Below, piece by piece: positions 26,993 to 35,874 of a stretch of DNA of 64,000 bases. The translations under genes and the position numbers were made by a program. The stretch is from Porphyromonas endodontalis ATCC 35406. GTDB taxonomy: Bacteria > Bacteroidota > Bacteroidia > Bacteroidales > Porphyromonadaceae. The DNA is taken from assembly GCF_000174815.1 (NCBI RefSeq), contig NZ_ACNN01000007.1:62001-126000 (forward strand), in the 5' to 3' direction. A model generated the notes under the pieces. It saw only the letters and a program-made list of their open reading frames with translations, was not told the DNA's origin and did not search any database. Position 1 is the stretch's first letter. Each line of letters opens with the position of its first letter.

Positions 26993-27559
26993 ATGGGAAT
27001 TGTTTTAATCCCCTTCCGATGGGCGGATGATGGCGACAAACTCGCCTTCATTTACCAATTGATGGAGGAGGCTTTCCCTGCCGCCGAGCGGCGATCTAGG
27101 CGAGACTTCGAGGCCCTGTTGGCTTCGGAGCCTCGCTTTCTGCTGCATCTGATTTATCGTGATGAGGCTCTTGTGGGTTTCCTCTCTACGTGGCATTTGG
27201 AGGGCTTTTACTACGGAGAGCATTTTGCGATACTCCCCACCGAGCGCAATCGGGGCATAGGGCGAGAGGTATTGCACTTGCTAAAGAGTGGGGCAGCATC
27301 GAGTATCCCCCTTGTTTTTGAGATCGAACCTCCTCTCGATGAGTGGAGTAGAAGACGCCTTGCCTTCTACGAATCAATGGGTATGCAGGTGCTTTCTCGC
27401 ACCTATATACAGCCCTCTTATGGCGAGGATCGCCCGGCTATCCCCCTCTACTTGATGGGGAATGAATGGGCAGCAAAGGGGCAAGATAGCGAACACTACG
27501 CGCAAGAACTTTATCGGCACGTCTACTGCAAAACCCCGGGAGGGGAGAAAATCTACTAG
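26993..27559 (+). CDS. GNAT family N-acetyltransferase
   Basis: 188 residues with a GNAT fold. The central strand ends in HFAILPTERNRGIGREVLHLL, whose RNRGIG is the acetyl-CoA pyrophosphate loop. FYESMGMQVLSRTYIQPSY near the C-terminus is the usual last helix-strand pair. It follows pgk by 14 nt and precedes the PAP2 gene by 19 nt, so the three may be cotranscribed. The acceptor substrate cannot be told from sequence. Confidence 0.85.
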   Translation: MGIVLIPFRWADDGDKLAFIYQLMEEAFPAAERRSRRDFEALLASEPRFLLHLIYRDEALVGFLSTWHLEGFYYGEHFAILPTERNRGIGREVLHLLKSGAASSIPLVFEIEPPLDEWSRRRLAFYESMGMQVLSRTYIQPSYGEDRPAIPLYLMGNEWAAKGQDSEHYAQELYRHVYCKTPGGEKIY

Positions 27560-27578
27560 CTATAGCCTTTTGTTGTTG

Positions 27579-28784
27579 ATGAAACGACTCTCTCTCTTTA
27601 TCCCCCTAGTCCTCTTTTGGAGTTTTATGGCTCAGGCTGAGACCGATTCGCTTCGCACGGAGGATTCTACTCTTCGCCGGCAGCCTTGGGAGTGGGGCGT
27701 ATCCACTTTACCCTTTATGGGGGTGGCCGCGGCAGTTGCTCCGTCGCTGGATGGGGCTATTCGGGGGATTCGTATGCAATCTCTCCCCCCCTTTCGCTCC
27801 CACTACGACGATTATTTGCAGTACTCGCCCTTGGCTTTGCAACTATCGGCAGCGTTGTTTGGGCTTAAAGGAAGCCACTCTTCGCCCTACGAACTCCTCA
27901 CGACTGATGCCCTGTCGGTAGCGAGTACGTTGATTTTGGTGAACACAACAAAATGGCTTACCCATCGTCTTCGCCCCGATGGTTCGAGTGCTAATTCTTT
28001 CCCTTCGGGGCATACGGCTACCGCATTTATGGGGGCGGAATTGCTGGATATAGAGTATGGAGCGCGTTATCCGTGGCTATCGGCATTGGGCTACTCGGCT
28101 GCTTACGCTACGGGGGTGGGGCGTATCCTCAACAATCGCCACTGGGCGAGTGATGTATGGGCAGGGGCTGGCGTGGGGATTCTGTCTGCACAGATCGGTT
28201 CTATCCTAAGTGACCTCCTTTGGGGGAAGAAGGGAACCTTTCTCTACGAAATCCCCTCAAGCAAAGATCTCCCCCACACATTATCTATCCACTACGGCAC
28301 CTCGCAGCTTACGCAACATTACTATAAAGCCTCCATTCGCCAAGCTATTCGCAACGAAGTTGCACTTCTCTTTCCTGTTTCTTCTGAGGAAGAAGTCCTC
28401 CTTGATTGCGGCGTAGTGGGAGGGAACTTGCTACAAATCTCGGGTTATGATGTCCCCAACAATACGGATTGGTACTTCGGTTTTAAGGGAGATATTTGCT
28501 ACTATCCTGCCCCTCGTATTGCCTTGGGGGCGGCTCCTTTTTACTATGTCTATCCTGCAGCTCCCTCTGCTCCCGGGTCTGTACTACTCGGAGAGTTGGG
28601 CTTGCGTGCCCTCTTAGATTACGACATTCGACCCCATAGGAGCTTCCGTTTTTTTGTAGGGGCATCGCACTCTACCGCCTATTATCCCAAAGAGGAGGGG
28701 GCGTCAAGTTCCGAAGACAACGTCGTAGCCACTCCGCTTCGTCTCTCTTTTGAGCTGGGGATTGCTCTCTTGTTGCACCTTTAG
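27579..28784 (+). CDS. Secreted PAP2-superfamily phosphatase
   Basis: 401 residues from the ATG at 27579, chosen because MKRLSLFIPLVLFWSFMAQA is a good signal peptide; an upstream in-frame start would overlap the GNAT gene. The three PAP2 motifs are present: KWLTHRLRP, SFPSGHT, and GRILNNRHWASDV (His and Asp of the third motif). The catalytic domain is at about 80-215. The C-terminal half is beta-rich with several membrane-strand-like segments, suggesting an attached outer-membrane barrel domain. Substrates of the superfamily include phosphatidic acid, undecaprenyl and lipid A phosphates; which one applies here is unknown. Confidence 0.85.
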   Translation: MKRLSLFIPLVLFWSFMAQAETDSLRTEDSTLRRQPWEWGVSTLPFMGVAAAVAPSLDGAIRGIRMQSLPPFRSHYDDYLQYSPLALQLSAALFGLKGSHSSPYELLTTDALSVASTLILVNTTKWLTHRLRPDGSSANSFPSGHTATAFMGAELLDIEYGARYPWLSALGYSAAYATGVGRILNNRHWASDVWAGAGVGILSAQIGSILSDLLWGKKGTFLYEIPSSKDLPHTLSIHYGTSQLTQHYYKASIRQAIRNEVALLFPVSSEEEVLLDCGVVGGNLLQISGYDVPNNTDWYFGFKGDICYYPAPRIALGAAPFYYVYPAAPSAPGSVLLGELGLRALLDYDIRPHRSFRFFVGASHSTAYYPKEEGASSSEDNVVATPLRLSFELGIALLLHL

Positions 28785-28868
28785 CCCTCTCATTCTACCT
28801 TTCGCCTTTGGGGGCTCTCTCCCAAAACATCCCCTCTACTTCTCGAGGGGCTGGTCTGCTTCCCCCTT

Positions 28869-28906
28869 AAAAAAGAGGAGGGTAGATCTCCTGACCTATC
28901 CTCCTC
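28869..28906 (-). terminator. Bidirectional intrinsic terminator
   Basis: Stem GAGGAGGGTAG / CTATCCTCCTC (28875-28885 / 28896-28906) with one mismatch. Six T follow on the minus strand, so it best serves the stress-protein gene, but it also lies after the PAP2 gene. Confidence 0.75.
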
Positions 28907-28940
28907 TACTCTGCTAGTATAGAGATGATTTAATGAGGAT

Positions 28941-30122
28941 TTACCTCCAAGAATTGCTATGCATAACTAGAAGTGGTGTGCCAGCATGGAAGAGCATGCG
29001 ACGCGCCATCCCGGGATTGAAGAAGCGAGCAAAGAGACTGCGTCGGTACGTATTAACCACGATAAGACCAATATGCTTGCTGATGACAAATTTCTCCAGC
29101 GCAAGGGAGAAGTCGCCGGGATCCAGCGTTGTAAACTCGATGTTGCTATCGGGGTAGTGTTGCTTGTGGTACTCCATCATGGCGCGCAACTCAATCTCAC
29201 TCCAGTCTTCCGTAATTCTAGAGACGTTGAAGAGCATGTAATTGGGCTTATTAGGCTTTGTGAGCTGCATCATGCGGTCGAAGAGTACGAGGTCGCGTTG
29301 GTCAAACCCTGTAGCTACCCCTACATTTTCTACATCCGCAAGGTCTACCACCTTGGCATCTTCTGGTACGACGAGTACAGGTACCTTGGCGCGGTCAATA
29401 ACCTCAGCGGCAACGGATCCGATGAGATCTTCGTTGCGTCGGCTCTTCCCTCTCGTACCCATGATGATGGCGATGGGAGGACGGTTGCGCGCTGTTGATA
29501 GCACTACGTCCTCGGGGATACCATCAATGAGCTGGGTTTCGAAGGGTGCCTTCGGGATTTCCCCCTTCTCCATTTTCTCTTTGAGTTCCTTCTCTAGAGC
29601 GTTCATTTTGCGCTCGGCACGCTCATGTTCCCGACGAATGTTAAGCTCTTTATTGGCTTGGTAAACGGAGATGTCGGGGGATAGCATGGGGGCAACAGAG
29701 TAGAATTGCGAGAAGTAGACATGGAGCAACTTCACGTGCAGACCTCTGCGCTGAGCAAAGTGGAACCCAATCTGTAGCACATTGGGCATGAAATCGCTAA
29801 AGTCTACAGGTATGAGTACGTAGGGTGTGGCTTCTGTCGACTTCCCCTCTTTGTTGTAACCATCCACCTGATTAAGCTCGGCATATAGTTCGGGACGATT
29901 CCAATTATTGTTCTCGATCACGTCTAGTGCATGGGGTAAGTCGCTCTCTTTGATGCGCACACGCACCCCAGCCGAGACTACGGGAAGTATCTGATTAACA
30001 TTTTGCAGGGTAGCCTCTATTCCCTCGCTTTGTAGCAGTGTTTGTAGTATCTGTGCCTTTTCGAAGGTATGGATAGCTACGGTAACGAGTTTTTCTTGTT
30101 GTTCTGGATTGTTTTTGCTCAT
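28941..30122 (-). CDS. DUF2007-like domain plus two universal stress (USP) domains
   Basis: 393 residues in three parts. Residues 1-75 (TVAIHTFEKAQILQTLLQSEG) look like the DUF2007 putative signal-transducing fold. The first USP domain covers about 98-255 (VLIPVDFSDF, then IMGTRGKSRRNEDLIGSVAAEVI, which contains the ATP-binding G-2x-G-9x-G-like motif, followed by VPVLVVPED). The second covers about 265-390 and is degenerate, ending GTPLLVMHSNSWR. Fusion of the three domains is characteristic of Bacteroidetes. USP proteins act in stress survival, and the first domain here probably binds ATP. Single-gene unit with a terminator. Confidence 0.85.
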   Translation of the reverse strand: MSKNNPEQQEKLVTVAIHTFEKAQILQTLLQSEGIEATLQNVNQILPVVSAGVRVRIKESDLPHALDVIENNNWNRPELYAELNQVDGYNKEGKSTEATPYVLIPVDFSDFMPNVLQIGFHFAQRRGLHVKLLHVYFSQFYSVAPMLSPDISVYQANKELNIRREHERAERKMNALEKELKEKMEKGEIPKAPFETQLIDGIPEDVVLSTARNRPPIAIIMGTRGKSRRNEDLIGSVAAEVIDRAKVPVLVVPEDAKVVDLADVENVGVATGFDQRDLVLFDRMMQLTKPNKPNYMLFNVSRITEDWSEIELRAMMEYHKQHYPDSNIEFTTLDPGDFSLALEKFVISKHIGLIVVNTYRRSLFARFFNPGMARRMLFHAGTPLLVMHSNSWR

Positions 30123-30382
30123 GGATTCCTTAGTTTAATGCCACTTTCTATTCTATTACGCACGTAAGAGCAGAGAACGTGTCCGGAGTGTGGTAGCACA
30201 CAACCCCTCCACCCCTGCTTTTGAGATCCTTCCCGAGGGAGAACCTCTCAAGGTAACCGGCCGAAATTCCTCAAAACCCCAGCCCTATGCTAAAGAGGCA
30301 CGGAGCGGTAAACTCACCCTCTCGCGGGAGCGATGCTTGTTTTGCCCCTCCCATGCCTTCTGTATGCTTCGCTCTACTAGAG
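30123..30382. other. Intergenic spacer, no gene seen
   Basis: Lies upstream of the stress-protein gene and downstream of the small HTH gene, both on the minus strand. No tRNA, convincing terminator or TAnnTTTG box was found. Confidence 0.3.
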
Positions 30383-30664
30383 TTAAGCTTCTTCTTTCTC
30401 TGGCTCGGAGACTTCTTCCATCTCTCCAATCAGTGCAAGAGCCTTCTCTAGTATCGTTGTATCGTCAATCTCTACAATACCTCCGTCGGGACCCGGTTCG
30501 ATGTGAATACCCGCACTTCTTCCATTTTCGTAATTGGCACCACCGAAATAGTTGCGTACTGTTTCTACTTTAAGCCCCAACTCATCAGCGATGCGTTGCG
30601 TGGCTCCATCGGGAAGGCTATCTTTGATCCTTCTCAGTTCGTTGAAAGTGATCGTTTTAGTCAT
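30383..30664 (-). CDS. Small HTH-like protein conserved in Bacteroidales
   Basis: 93 residues. The N-terminal half (TFNELRRIKDSLPDGATQR, then ADELGLKVETVRNYFGG) reads as a helix-turn-helix of the type that recognises DNA by an ETVRNYF helix. The acidic C-terminal part (DDTTILEKALALIGEMEEV) may dimerise. Upstream, TTG-N20-TAACTTAG is a possible weak promoter. It is probably a DNA-binding protein, but no target or partner can be named. Confidence 0.75.
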   Translation of the reverse strand: MTKTITFNELRRIKDSLPDGATQRIADELGLKVETVRNYFGGANYENGRSAGIHIEPGPDGGIVEIDDTTILEKALALIGEMEEVSEPEKEEA

Positions 30665-30856
30665 GGGTCAATCCGTTTAGTTGTTAGTACTCGTTGTCTT
30701 TACTTACGCCACTAAGTTACAACTTTATTTTCTACTTTGCAACCTTTTCTGCAACTTCTTTTGCATAATGCTTTTTACTGTGGAGATTAGATTTCTCGCT
30801 TCCCCATGCAGGAGGATTTTGTACATCCAAAAAGATGAACAAAGGAAATCATAATA

Positions 30857-30896
30857 GAGGAGCCACCGAAACGACACTGCGTTGCGATGGCTCCTC
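30857..30896 (-). terminator. Hairpin terminator of the DUF285 gene
   Basis: 12-bp inverted repeat GAGGAGCCACCG / CGATGGCTCCTC with one mismatch, about 58 nt after the stop. There is no strong T-run, so factor-assisted termination is possible. Confidence 0.55.
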
Positions 30897-30953
30897 GATG
30901 TTCTATAGTTCCTGTTTACGCGTTCTTTTGTCCTATGAGTTTGGACTTCTTCC

Positions 30954-31913
30954 TTATTGCTTCATCACCTTCTCGCCATTGACGATGTAGATACCTGCCG
31001 GTAGGCGGTCGAAGTCGTCGCCCAGATGCATGCCCTCTAGGGTATAGATGCCCTTGTACGCAGTCTCTGCTTTGTTATTGGCTACCGGTGTATCAATGGC
31101 GATGGACTTTTTCTTTGTGAAGTAACCCGTTGTGGGGTTTGCCATCATTATATCAATTCTCTCATCGTCGTAGGTAACGGTGCCGTCTGTTCCTCCCTTT
31201 ATGTTCTTGCAGTTTTTGAACATGTTGATAGACATTTCGGTCGTCCAGGTCTCATCGCAGTAGATGGTGGTGAGGGATTCGCAGTCATGGAACATATCGC
31301 TCACGTCCTCCACAGCTTCGGTGTTGAAGCTCGAGACGTCGAGTGTAGTCAAGCCTTTGCAGTTATAGAACATAAAGCCCATTTTGGTTACCTTCTGGGT
31401 GTCGAAGCCCGATACATCAAGTTCGGTCAAGATTTCGCAGTTATCGAACATATAGTCCATAAAGGTCACATCTTGAGTTTTGAATGCCGATACGTCGAGT
31501 TGCTTCAAGGCTTTGCAGCCGGAGAACATACCTCCCATGTTGGTTACTTTGTCGGTATTGAGGTTCTCTATATTGTTGATGGTGGTAAGCTCCTCGAAGC
31601 CGTCAAACCACATTCTCGTGGTGGTAGGGTGGCAGTCCGCCATCGAATTGTCAAAAGTCACGGTGGTAATTATCTTTCTGTTATACACCAAACACCATTC
31701 GGGGTAGCCGGTGTTGGAGTCGGGGAAATCGTAAACGGTACCCTCGGTGTGTGTGGCCTTGTTGGCGTCGTAATAGAAAGTCATGGATTTGTCTGCGACG
31801 TTCATCACTGCGTAGCCTTCTGTGCTTTGTGCCTGTACCATGGCGGGCAACGCGATGCTTGCAAATAGAGCGGCGATGCCCATGAGTGCATTGTGGAGTA
31901 ATTGTCTCTTCAT
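30954..31913 (-). CDS. Secreted DUF285-repeat (BspA-like) surface protein
   Basis: 319 residues with a signal peptide (FASIALPAMVQAQ). Residues 105-230 hold five DUF285 repeats with the pattern LDVSxFDTxxVTxMxxMFxxCxxL, a 25-residue LRR-like unit shared by mycoplasmas, Prevotella and Porphyromonas surface proteins. The C-terminal 40 residues (YTLEGMHLGDDFDRLPAGIY, then IVNGEKVMKQ) match the short Bacteroidales secretion tail. It is preceded by a 350-nt leader that includes an unusual open frame. Adhesion is inferred from the family only. Confidence 0.8.
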   Translation of the reverse strand: MKRQLLHNALMGIAALFASIALPAMVQAQSTEGYAVMNVADKSMTFYYDANKATHTEGTVYDFPDSNTGYPEWCLVYNRKIITTVTFDNSMADCHPTTTRMWFDGFEELTTINNIENLNTDKVTNMGGMFSGCKALKQLDVSAFKTQDVTFMDYMFDNCEILTELDVSGFDTQKVTKMGFMFYNCKGLTTLDVSSFNTEAVEDVSDMFHDCESLTTIYCDETWTTEMSINMFKNCKNIKGGTDGTVTYDDERIDIMMANPTTGYFTKKKSIAIDTPVANNKAETAYKGIYTLEGMHLGDDFDRLPAGIYIVNGEKVMKQ

Positions 31914-31926
31914 AACTTTTTAATGA

Positions 31927-32217
31927 TTATATGTTGAATATCTGTTTGTTAATTGGAGGTTGTGATGCCGTGGTGGGCAACTCCATAATGCTAAAAGACT
32001 CTGCCCGAATCTCTTTGACGCAGAGATGCTGGCAGAGCCTTCCGTATATGGTTTTTGTTGGAGAGGTGCGTTCCGTAAATGGCACAGGAACGCCTGAAAT
32101 GTCCCCTCCCTCGAACGAATGAGAACGACACATGGCGAGCATGTAAAACGCACTAGCGCCGGAGTCTCGCAGAGCTGTGCGGAGACTTGCTGTATAGTGC
32201 TTTACTAATGTCTTCAT
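31927..32217 (-). CDS. Possible leader ORF upstream of the DUF285 gene (uncertain)
   Basis: 96 codons from the ATG at 32217 (MKTLVKHYTASLRTALRDSG), ending 13 nt before the DUF285 start. It has no recognised domain and a composition unlike a folded protein. A TTG-N20-TAAGTTTG promoter lies about 45 nt upstream of the ATG, so the region is probably transcribed with the DUF285 gene. Similar peptides, as I recall them, are annotated as short hypotheticals in related genera, which would fit a conserved leader RNA as well as a real peptide. I cannot separate these options. Confidence 0.3.
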   Translation of the reverse strand: MKTLVKHYTASLRTALRDSGASAFYMLAMCRSHSFEGGDISGVPVPFTERTSPTKTIYGRLCQHLCVKEIRAESFSIMELPTTASQPPINKQIFNI

Positions 32218-32262
32218 CGTCGTTCGAACTTTAGGATTTATCGTCGCCTTGACTATTTGTTG

Positions 32263-32293
32263 CAAACTTAAGCATTTGTGTTGAGAAGTACAA
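32263..32293 (-). promoter_or_regulatory. Promoter for the DUF285 leader transcript
   Basis: On the minus strand TTG (32291-32293), a 20-nt spacer, then TAAGTTTG (32263-32270). This sets the transcript start about 345 nt before the DUF285 coding start. Confidence 0.55.
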
Positions 32294-32496
32294 GAGTTTA
32301 CGCAAGAAATGCGACAAATCGAAACGACTTTGCCTATTTTTGAGTCAAGGGGATGCGGTTCGATGTCCGAATTAGATGGTAGGGTATTTGCGTCCATCAG
32401 CCGGGGCTGGACGGATGTCCCATGCATGGCTGTCTATGAGAAGGAGTAACTCGGCTTGGCGAACAAACCGATGATACTCGTTCTCAAAGCTTCTTT

Positions 32497-35370
32497 TTAG
32501 CGGATAATGCGCTGTGTGATGCGCCCCGTCTCGGTCTCTAGTACTACGATGTAGGGGGCTGGAGCTATCCCCTCTAGCGATAGGGTGGCGGAGGGGTGAA
32601 GCCACGTTTGTACCAATTCCCCGTCAAGAGTATAAAGGCTAAAGCGTATTACACGGCTGGGAGCTGTGAGATGGAGTAGGCCATCTTCGCCCACTTGGGA
32701 GGGATACACCCCGGGCTGCTCCTCGTTTGCCACCCTTTCTGTGGGGAGCACTTCGCCATTTTCGTACACTACCTCTATCGTGTAGATGTCGTTTTCACCT
32801 CCTTCTTGATCGGTATAGCTGAGGGCATCACCAACGCGTGCTACCTCTTGTCCGTTCCGTTTAACAATGTACTCTTTAATTATAGGGAAGGGTACGGGTC
32901 GTTTCCCTCCGGCATAGATATGGGTATCGTCTTCCGGAGTTATCTTCTCAGGATTGTCGCTCACATGGAGGCGAATGGCTAGATATCCGTCTGTTGCGCA
33001 CCTGCCAAAGAAATGGTTCCCGAGGTCGCGAGAGAAAAGAGCGTCTACATATTGCTGAATACTGTCGCCGGTCCCTTTTACCGAATAGATAGAAGCAATA
33101 TCTGTCTTTTCGTTGCGAGTTGAGAAGCCAACCCAAAGGGAGCGTTGCGCATCCACCTTAAAGGGCTTCTTGAGATAGACGGTATGCCAAGTTTTTTCTT
33201 GCCATCCCTCGGGTACATCGAATAGTTGGGTTACGGTGGTTGAGGCGTTGCACAAATTGCCGTAGCGCAAGAAGGTTTTGTAGTTGCCCATGGCGCTGCG
33301 TGTGGGCATGTAGCTAATGGCGTGGATATAGACCTCTTTGTTGTGCGAAGTGAAGTATTCGCTCGGGAATTTGCTCGCAATAGTTTGATATTGAGGGTCT
33401 ATAGCCTCAGGGGCAATTTTGCTGATGTGGGGCAGATCTAGCTTGCTATACTGAGGATCTTGGGGGTAGCCAAAGAGTGAAATCTCCTGCATATTGTAGG
33501 GGCGATGCCACGAGAGGGTAACTCCTTGAGAAGTCTTCTTTTTCTCGGGAGATAGGGTGCGGGTGGCATCGCCTATGTAGATGCCCTCTTCGACGCAATC
33601 GGCAAAAGCCTCTCTCTCGTCGCTAGGCTCTATTACCTCTCCATGGTAGGTGTAGTGGGCTTGTACGCCGTAGACGACTGAGCCGTGAGCCCCTTCGAGG
33701 GCCGTTGGGTAGGGTTCGGTGAATTCGGTTGCACTTATCCCTTTGGCAATTTCTGCCCCGTTGCGGTACAGATTGTAGTCGAGGCTCCAGCCCGAGGGGA
33801 TATGCTCGCGAGAGGGGGCAGTCCAAGTAACTTTGAGGAGGTTGCCCTCTTTGCGAATGTTGAGATCGTGGATGGGCGTAAGAGGGCGTAGGTAACCCGC
33901 TTCGTCGCGCCAACGTCCTTTGAGTGTTTCGGCACTGCCACTCCCTTTGGGGTCGAGGTAGGTTGCCATTTGGGTGGTAGGGTCTCCCTCTTTTTTATAC
34001 TTATCCCAATGATAGGCGAGTTTGCCATAGAGGTTTTCACTTTCTAGAGCGCATCCGGGCGTCCCTCCCGAGAGGGTCCCCACCACGAGGTGGTTTTCGT
34101 TCCAAAGAGAAGAGCCGGAAGAACCTCCCTCTGTAGCGCCTTGCCAAAAGCTAAAGCGAATGTGTGCGTCGTCATCTCCCTTGATGTTTTCGATGATGGA
34201 TCCGCTGTACCACGTGCCATCCATTACGGGCGATTGCGCGTGGTCGTACACCGAGATTTTCTTGGCATCTCCTCTAGGGTGATGTAAGCTTACCCCTTTG
34301 GTGGGCAGTACTTTGCGCCTATCCCAACCATTGTAGTACACTCGGTAGCTCCGAGGGATGGCTTGGTTGAGTTCGAGTAGAAGTCCATCGGATTGTCCGG
34401 CAATGGGGAGGAAAGAAAGCAGTTTGCACCCTACCATGCTCTTGCCACGGAACAGGGAGAGCCTGCCATTGCTGCATCCCGGTTTTTCGTAGTGGAAGGT
34501 AAAAATCCACTGGTCACGCTCCTCCGGAGTGTTATGTAGTTGGTTGGAGGCACTCTCGCAGTGGGCTGCCGAGAGAATAAGGGGGCGAAAGTCTTCGTTG
34601 GTATTATTGAGAAGGTTGCCGGTACAGAAGCTGGCGCCCTCTTTGCTGATTATGTACATTTGTACTACTCCTGCCTTTTCGGCTTGCCACTCGGCACCCT
34701 CTTTACAATTGACATTGATCTGGCAAAATTCGTCCGAAGCCTCGTCGCGATGGAGAGCTCCGGGGTCGGGTAGTCCCATTGTAGCGAAGAGATGGATTAC
34801 ACTAGAGAGTAGGAGGCTGGGGAGTTCTCCTGATACAGGAGGGGTATACTCTAAGATAACGCTACTACCCGAGAGGGGCTCGGTGGCGAATCTTCCGTGT
34901 GTTGGGTGTGTTTCGTGGGTGTAAGCCCCAAGTAGTTGGCTCCGATCGGGGGTGTAAATGAATAGTTCTCCCCCTTGAGGGATGAAGAAATCGTCGTAGG
35001 TTAGGAGTACCCCTCTAGCACCCTTTAGCTCAATTTGCAAGCGATAGACGATGCGTCCATCATTGAGTAGTGTGCGTACGGCATTGCGAGCAAAGTCGAT
35101 ATGGGAGGAAAGTCTGCGCCCAATGGAGAGGGGTTTCCCTGTTAGATTAGTATGCGTGCGGAGGTGTAGCGCGCGTTCGTCATCGGGGTTGAAGTTTGGG
35201 CGGATGGTGATAACCTTGGCAGGGGCACTCGCACGAAGTGTTTCTACACTATCTTGGAAAGAGGCAGGAGTGCCGCCGAACGAGATTTGCGCCGAGCCTG
35301 TAAGCGTAGCGATTGCCACTAAAAAGCTGCCGATAAGGAGCCTAGAGGTCACAGGTTTTTTCCTTTTCAT
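32497..35370 (-). CDS. Secreted lysyl-endopeptidase-like serine protease (PepK type), paralogue 1
   Basis: 957 residues. A signal peptide is followed by QISFGGTPASF and a propeptide to about residue 205. The catalytic domain has His270 in ILSAAHCES, Asp328 in GQSDGLLLEL and Ser418 in GGSSGSSLW, in the order of the lysyl endopeptidase group. Two beta-rich fibronectin-like domains follow (WTAPSREHIPSGWSLDYN region). The last 80 residues (FSLYTLDGELVQTWLHPSA) form a T9SS sorting domain. The architecture recalls the P. gingivalis lysine-specific endopeptidase PepK. It is the most diverged of three tandem copies. Cleavage after Lys is inferred from the family. Confidence 0.85.
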   Translation of the reverse strand: MKRKKPVTSRLLIGSFLVAIATLTGSAQISFGGTPASFQDSVETLRASAPAKVITIRPNFNPDDERALHLRTHTNLTGKPLSIGRRLSSHIDFARNAVRTLLNDGRIVYRLQIELKGARGVLLTYDDFFIPQGGELFIYTPDRSQLLGAYTHETHPTHGRFATEPLSGSSVILEYTPPVSGELPSLLLSSVIHLFATMGLPDPGALHRDEASDEFCQINVNCKEGAEWQAEKAGVVQMYIISKEGASFCTGNLLNNTNEDFRPLILSAAHCESASNQLHNTPEERDQWIFTFHYEKPGCSNGRLSLFRGKSMVGCKLLSFLPIAGQSDGLLLELNQAIPRSYRVYYNGWDRRKVLPTKGVSLHHPRGDAKKISVYDHAQSPVMDGTWYSGSIIENIKGDDDAHIRFSFWQGATEGGSSGSSLWNENHLVVGTLSGGTPGCALESENLYGKLAYHWDKYKKEGDPTTQMATYLDPKGSGSAETLKGRWRDEAGYLRPLTPIHDLNIRKEGNLLKVTWTAPSREHIPSGWSLDYNLYRNGAEIAKGISATEFTEPYPTALEGAHGSVVYGVQAHYTYHGEVIEPSDEREAFADCVEEGIYIGDATRTLSPEKKKTSQGVTLSWHRPYNMQEISLFGYPQDPQYSKLDLPHISKIAPEAIDPQYQTIASKFPSEYFTSHNKEVYIHAISYMPTRSAMGNYKTFLRYGNLCNASTTVTQLFDVPEGWQEKTWHTVYLKKPFKVDAQRSLWVGFSTRNEKTDIASIYSVKGTGDSIQQYVDALFSRDLGNHFFGRCATDGYLAIRLHVSDNPEKITPEDDTHIYAGGKRPVPFPIIKEYIVKRNGQEVARVGDALSYTDQEGGENDIYTIEVVYENGEVLPTERVANEEQPGVYPSQVGEDGLLHLTAPSRVIRFSLYTLDGELVQTWLHPSATLSLEGIAPAPYIVVLETETGRITQRIIR

Positions 35371-35401
35371 AAAAGACTTCTTCGATAGGATCTACGTCGC
35401 A

Positions 35402-35409
35402 CAAAGGTA
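35402..35409 (-). promoter_or_regulatory. Bacteroidetes -7 box (TACCTTTG) for protease paralogue 1
   Basis: Exact TAnnTTTG on the minus strand 31 nt upstream of the start, so this copy has its own promoter. Confidence 0.6.
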
Positions 35410-35801
35410 GTGAAACATTACTATTGCCCAATAACCTATAGTGCAGATGCAAGTAGCAACTGCAATGGATGGTAACCAATTTGCTGTACGAGAATGTTAT
35501 AAACTTGAGGAGAGCCTTCCCGTGAAACGGAAGCCCCCCTGCCCTACATTTTTTTGGGAATAGGGTAGAATAAAAAAGTTTCATGGGCAGGAGCAAAAAA
35601 TATTTAGGCCTACAGCTCAAAAAAATCCTGGGCAGAAAGGAGAGAGGGCACAAGCTAGCCCCTTTCAGCCCCTACTAAACCGCAGTAGAAACGTTTGGGG
35701 CATTGATTTCTCTCTCTTTTCTCTCGGTTGCCTCATCAGATAGCAACCGAGAAACGGGGTAAAAGGCCTTTTGCTACTATTGCAGTAGCCGTATAAAAAG
35801 A
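35410..35801. other. Intergenic spacer between protease paralogues 1 and 2, no gene seen
   Basis: Contains A/T-rich stretches and the upstream region of paralogue 1. No repeat or RNA was recognised apart from the terminator at its right edge. Confidence 0.35.
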
Positions 35802-35840
35802 AGAGAGGGGAGACCCTTTGTTTCGGAGCCTCCCCTCTCT
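35802..35840 (-). terminator. Intrinsic terminator of protease paralogue 2
   Basis: Perfect 11-bp stem AGAGAGGGGAG / CTCCCCTCTCT followed by TCTTTTT on the minus strand. Confidence 0.85.
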
Positions 35841-35874
35841 CAAGAGAATCTTATGTCAAAAGACTTACTGATTC

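Noticed and set aside
31287-31868. A 193-codon plus-strand frame
   Set aside because: It is antisense to the DUF285 repeats; the regular FGVEAR-type pattern is just the reverse of those repeats.
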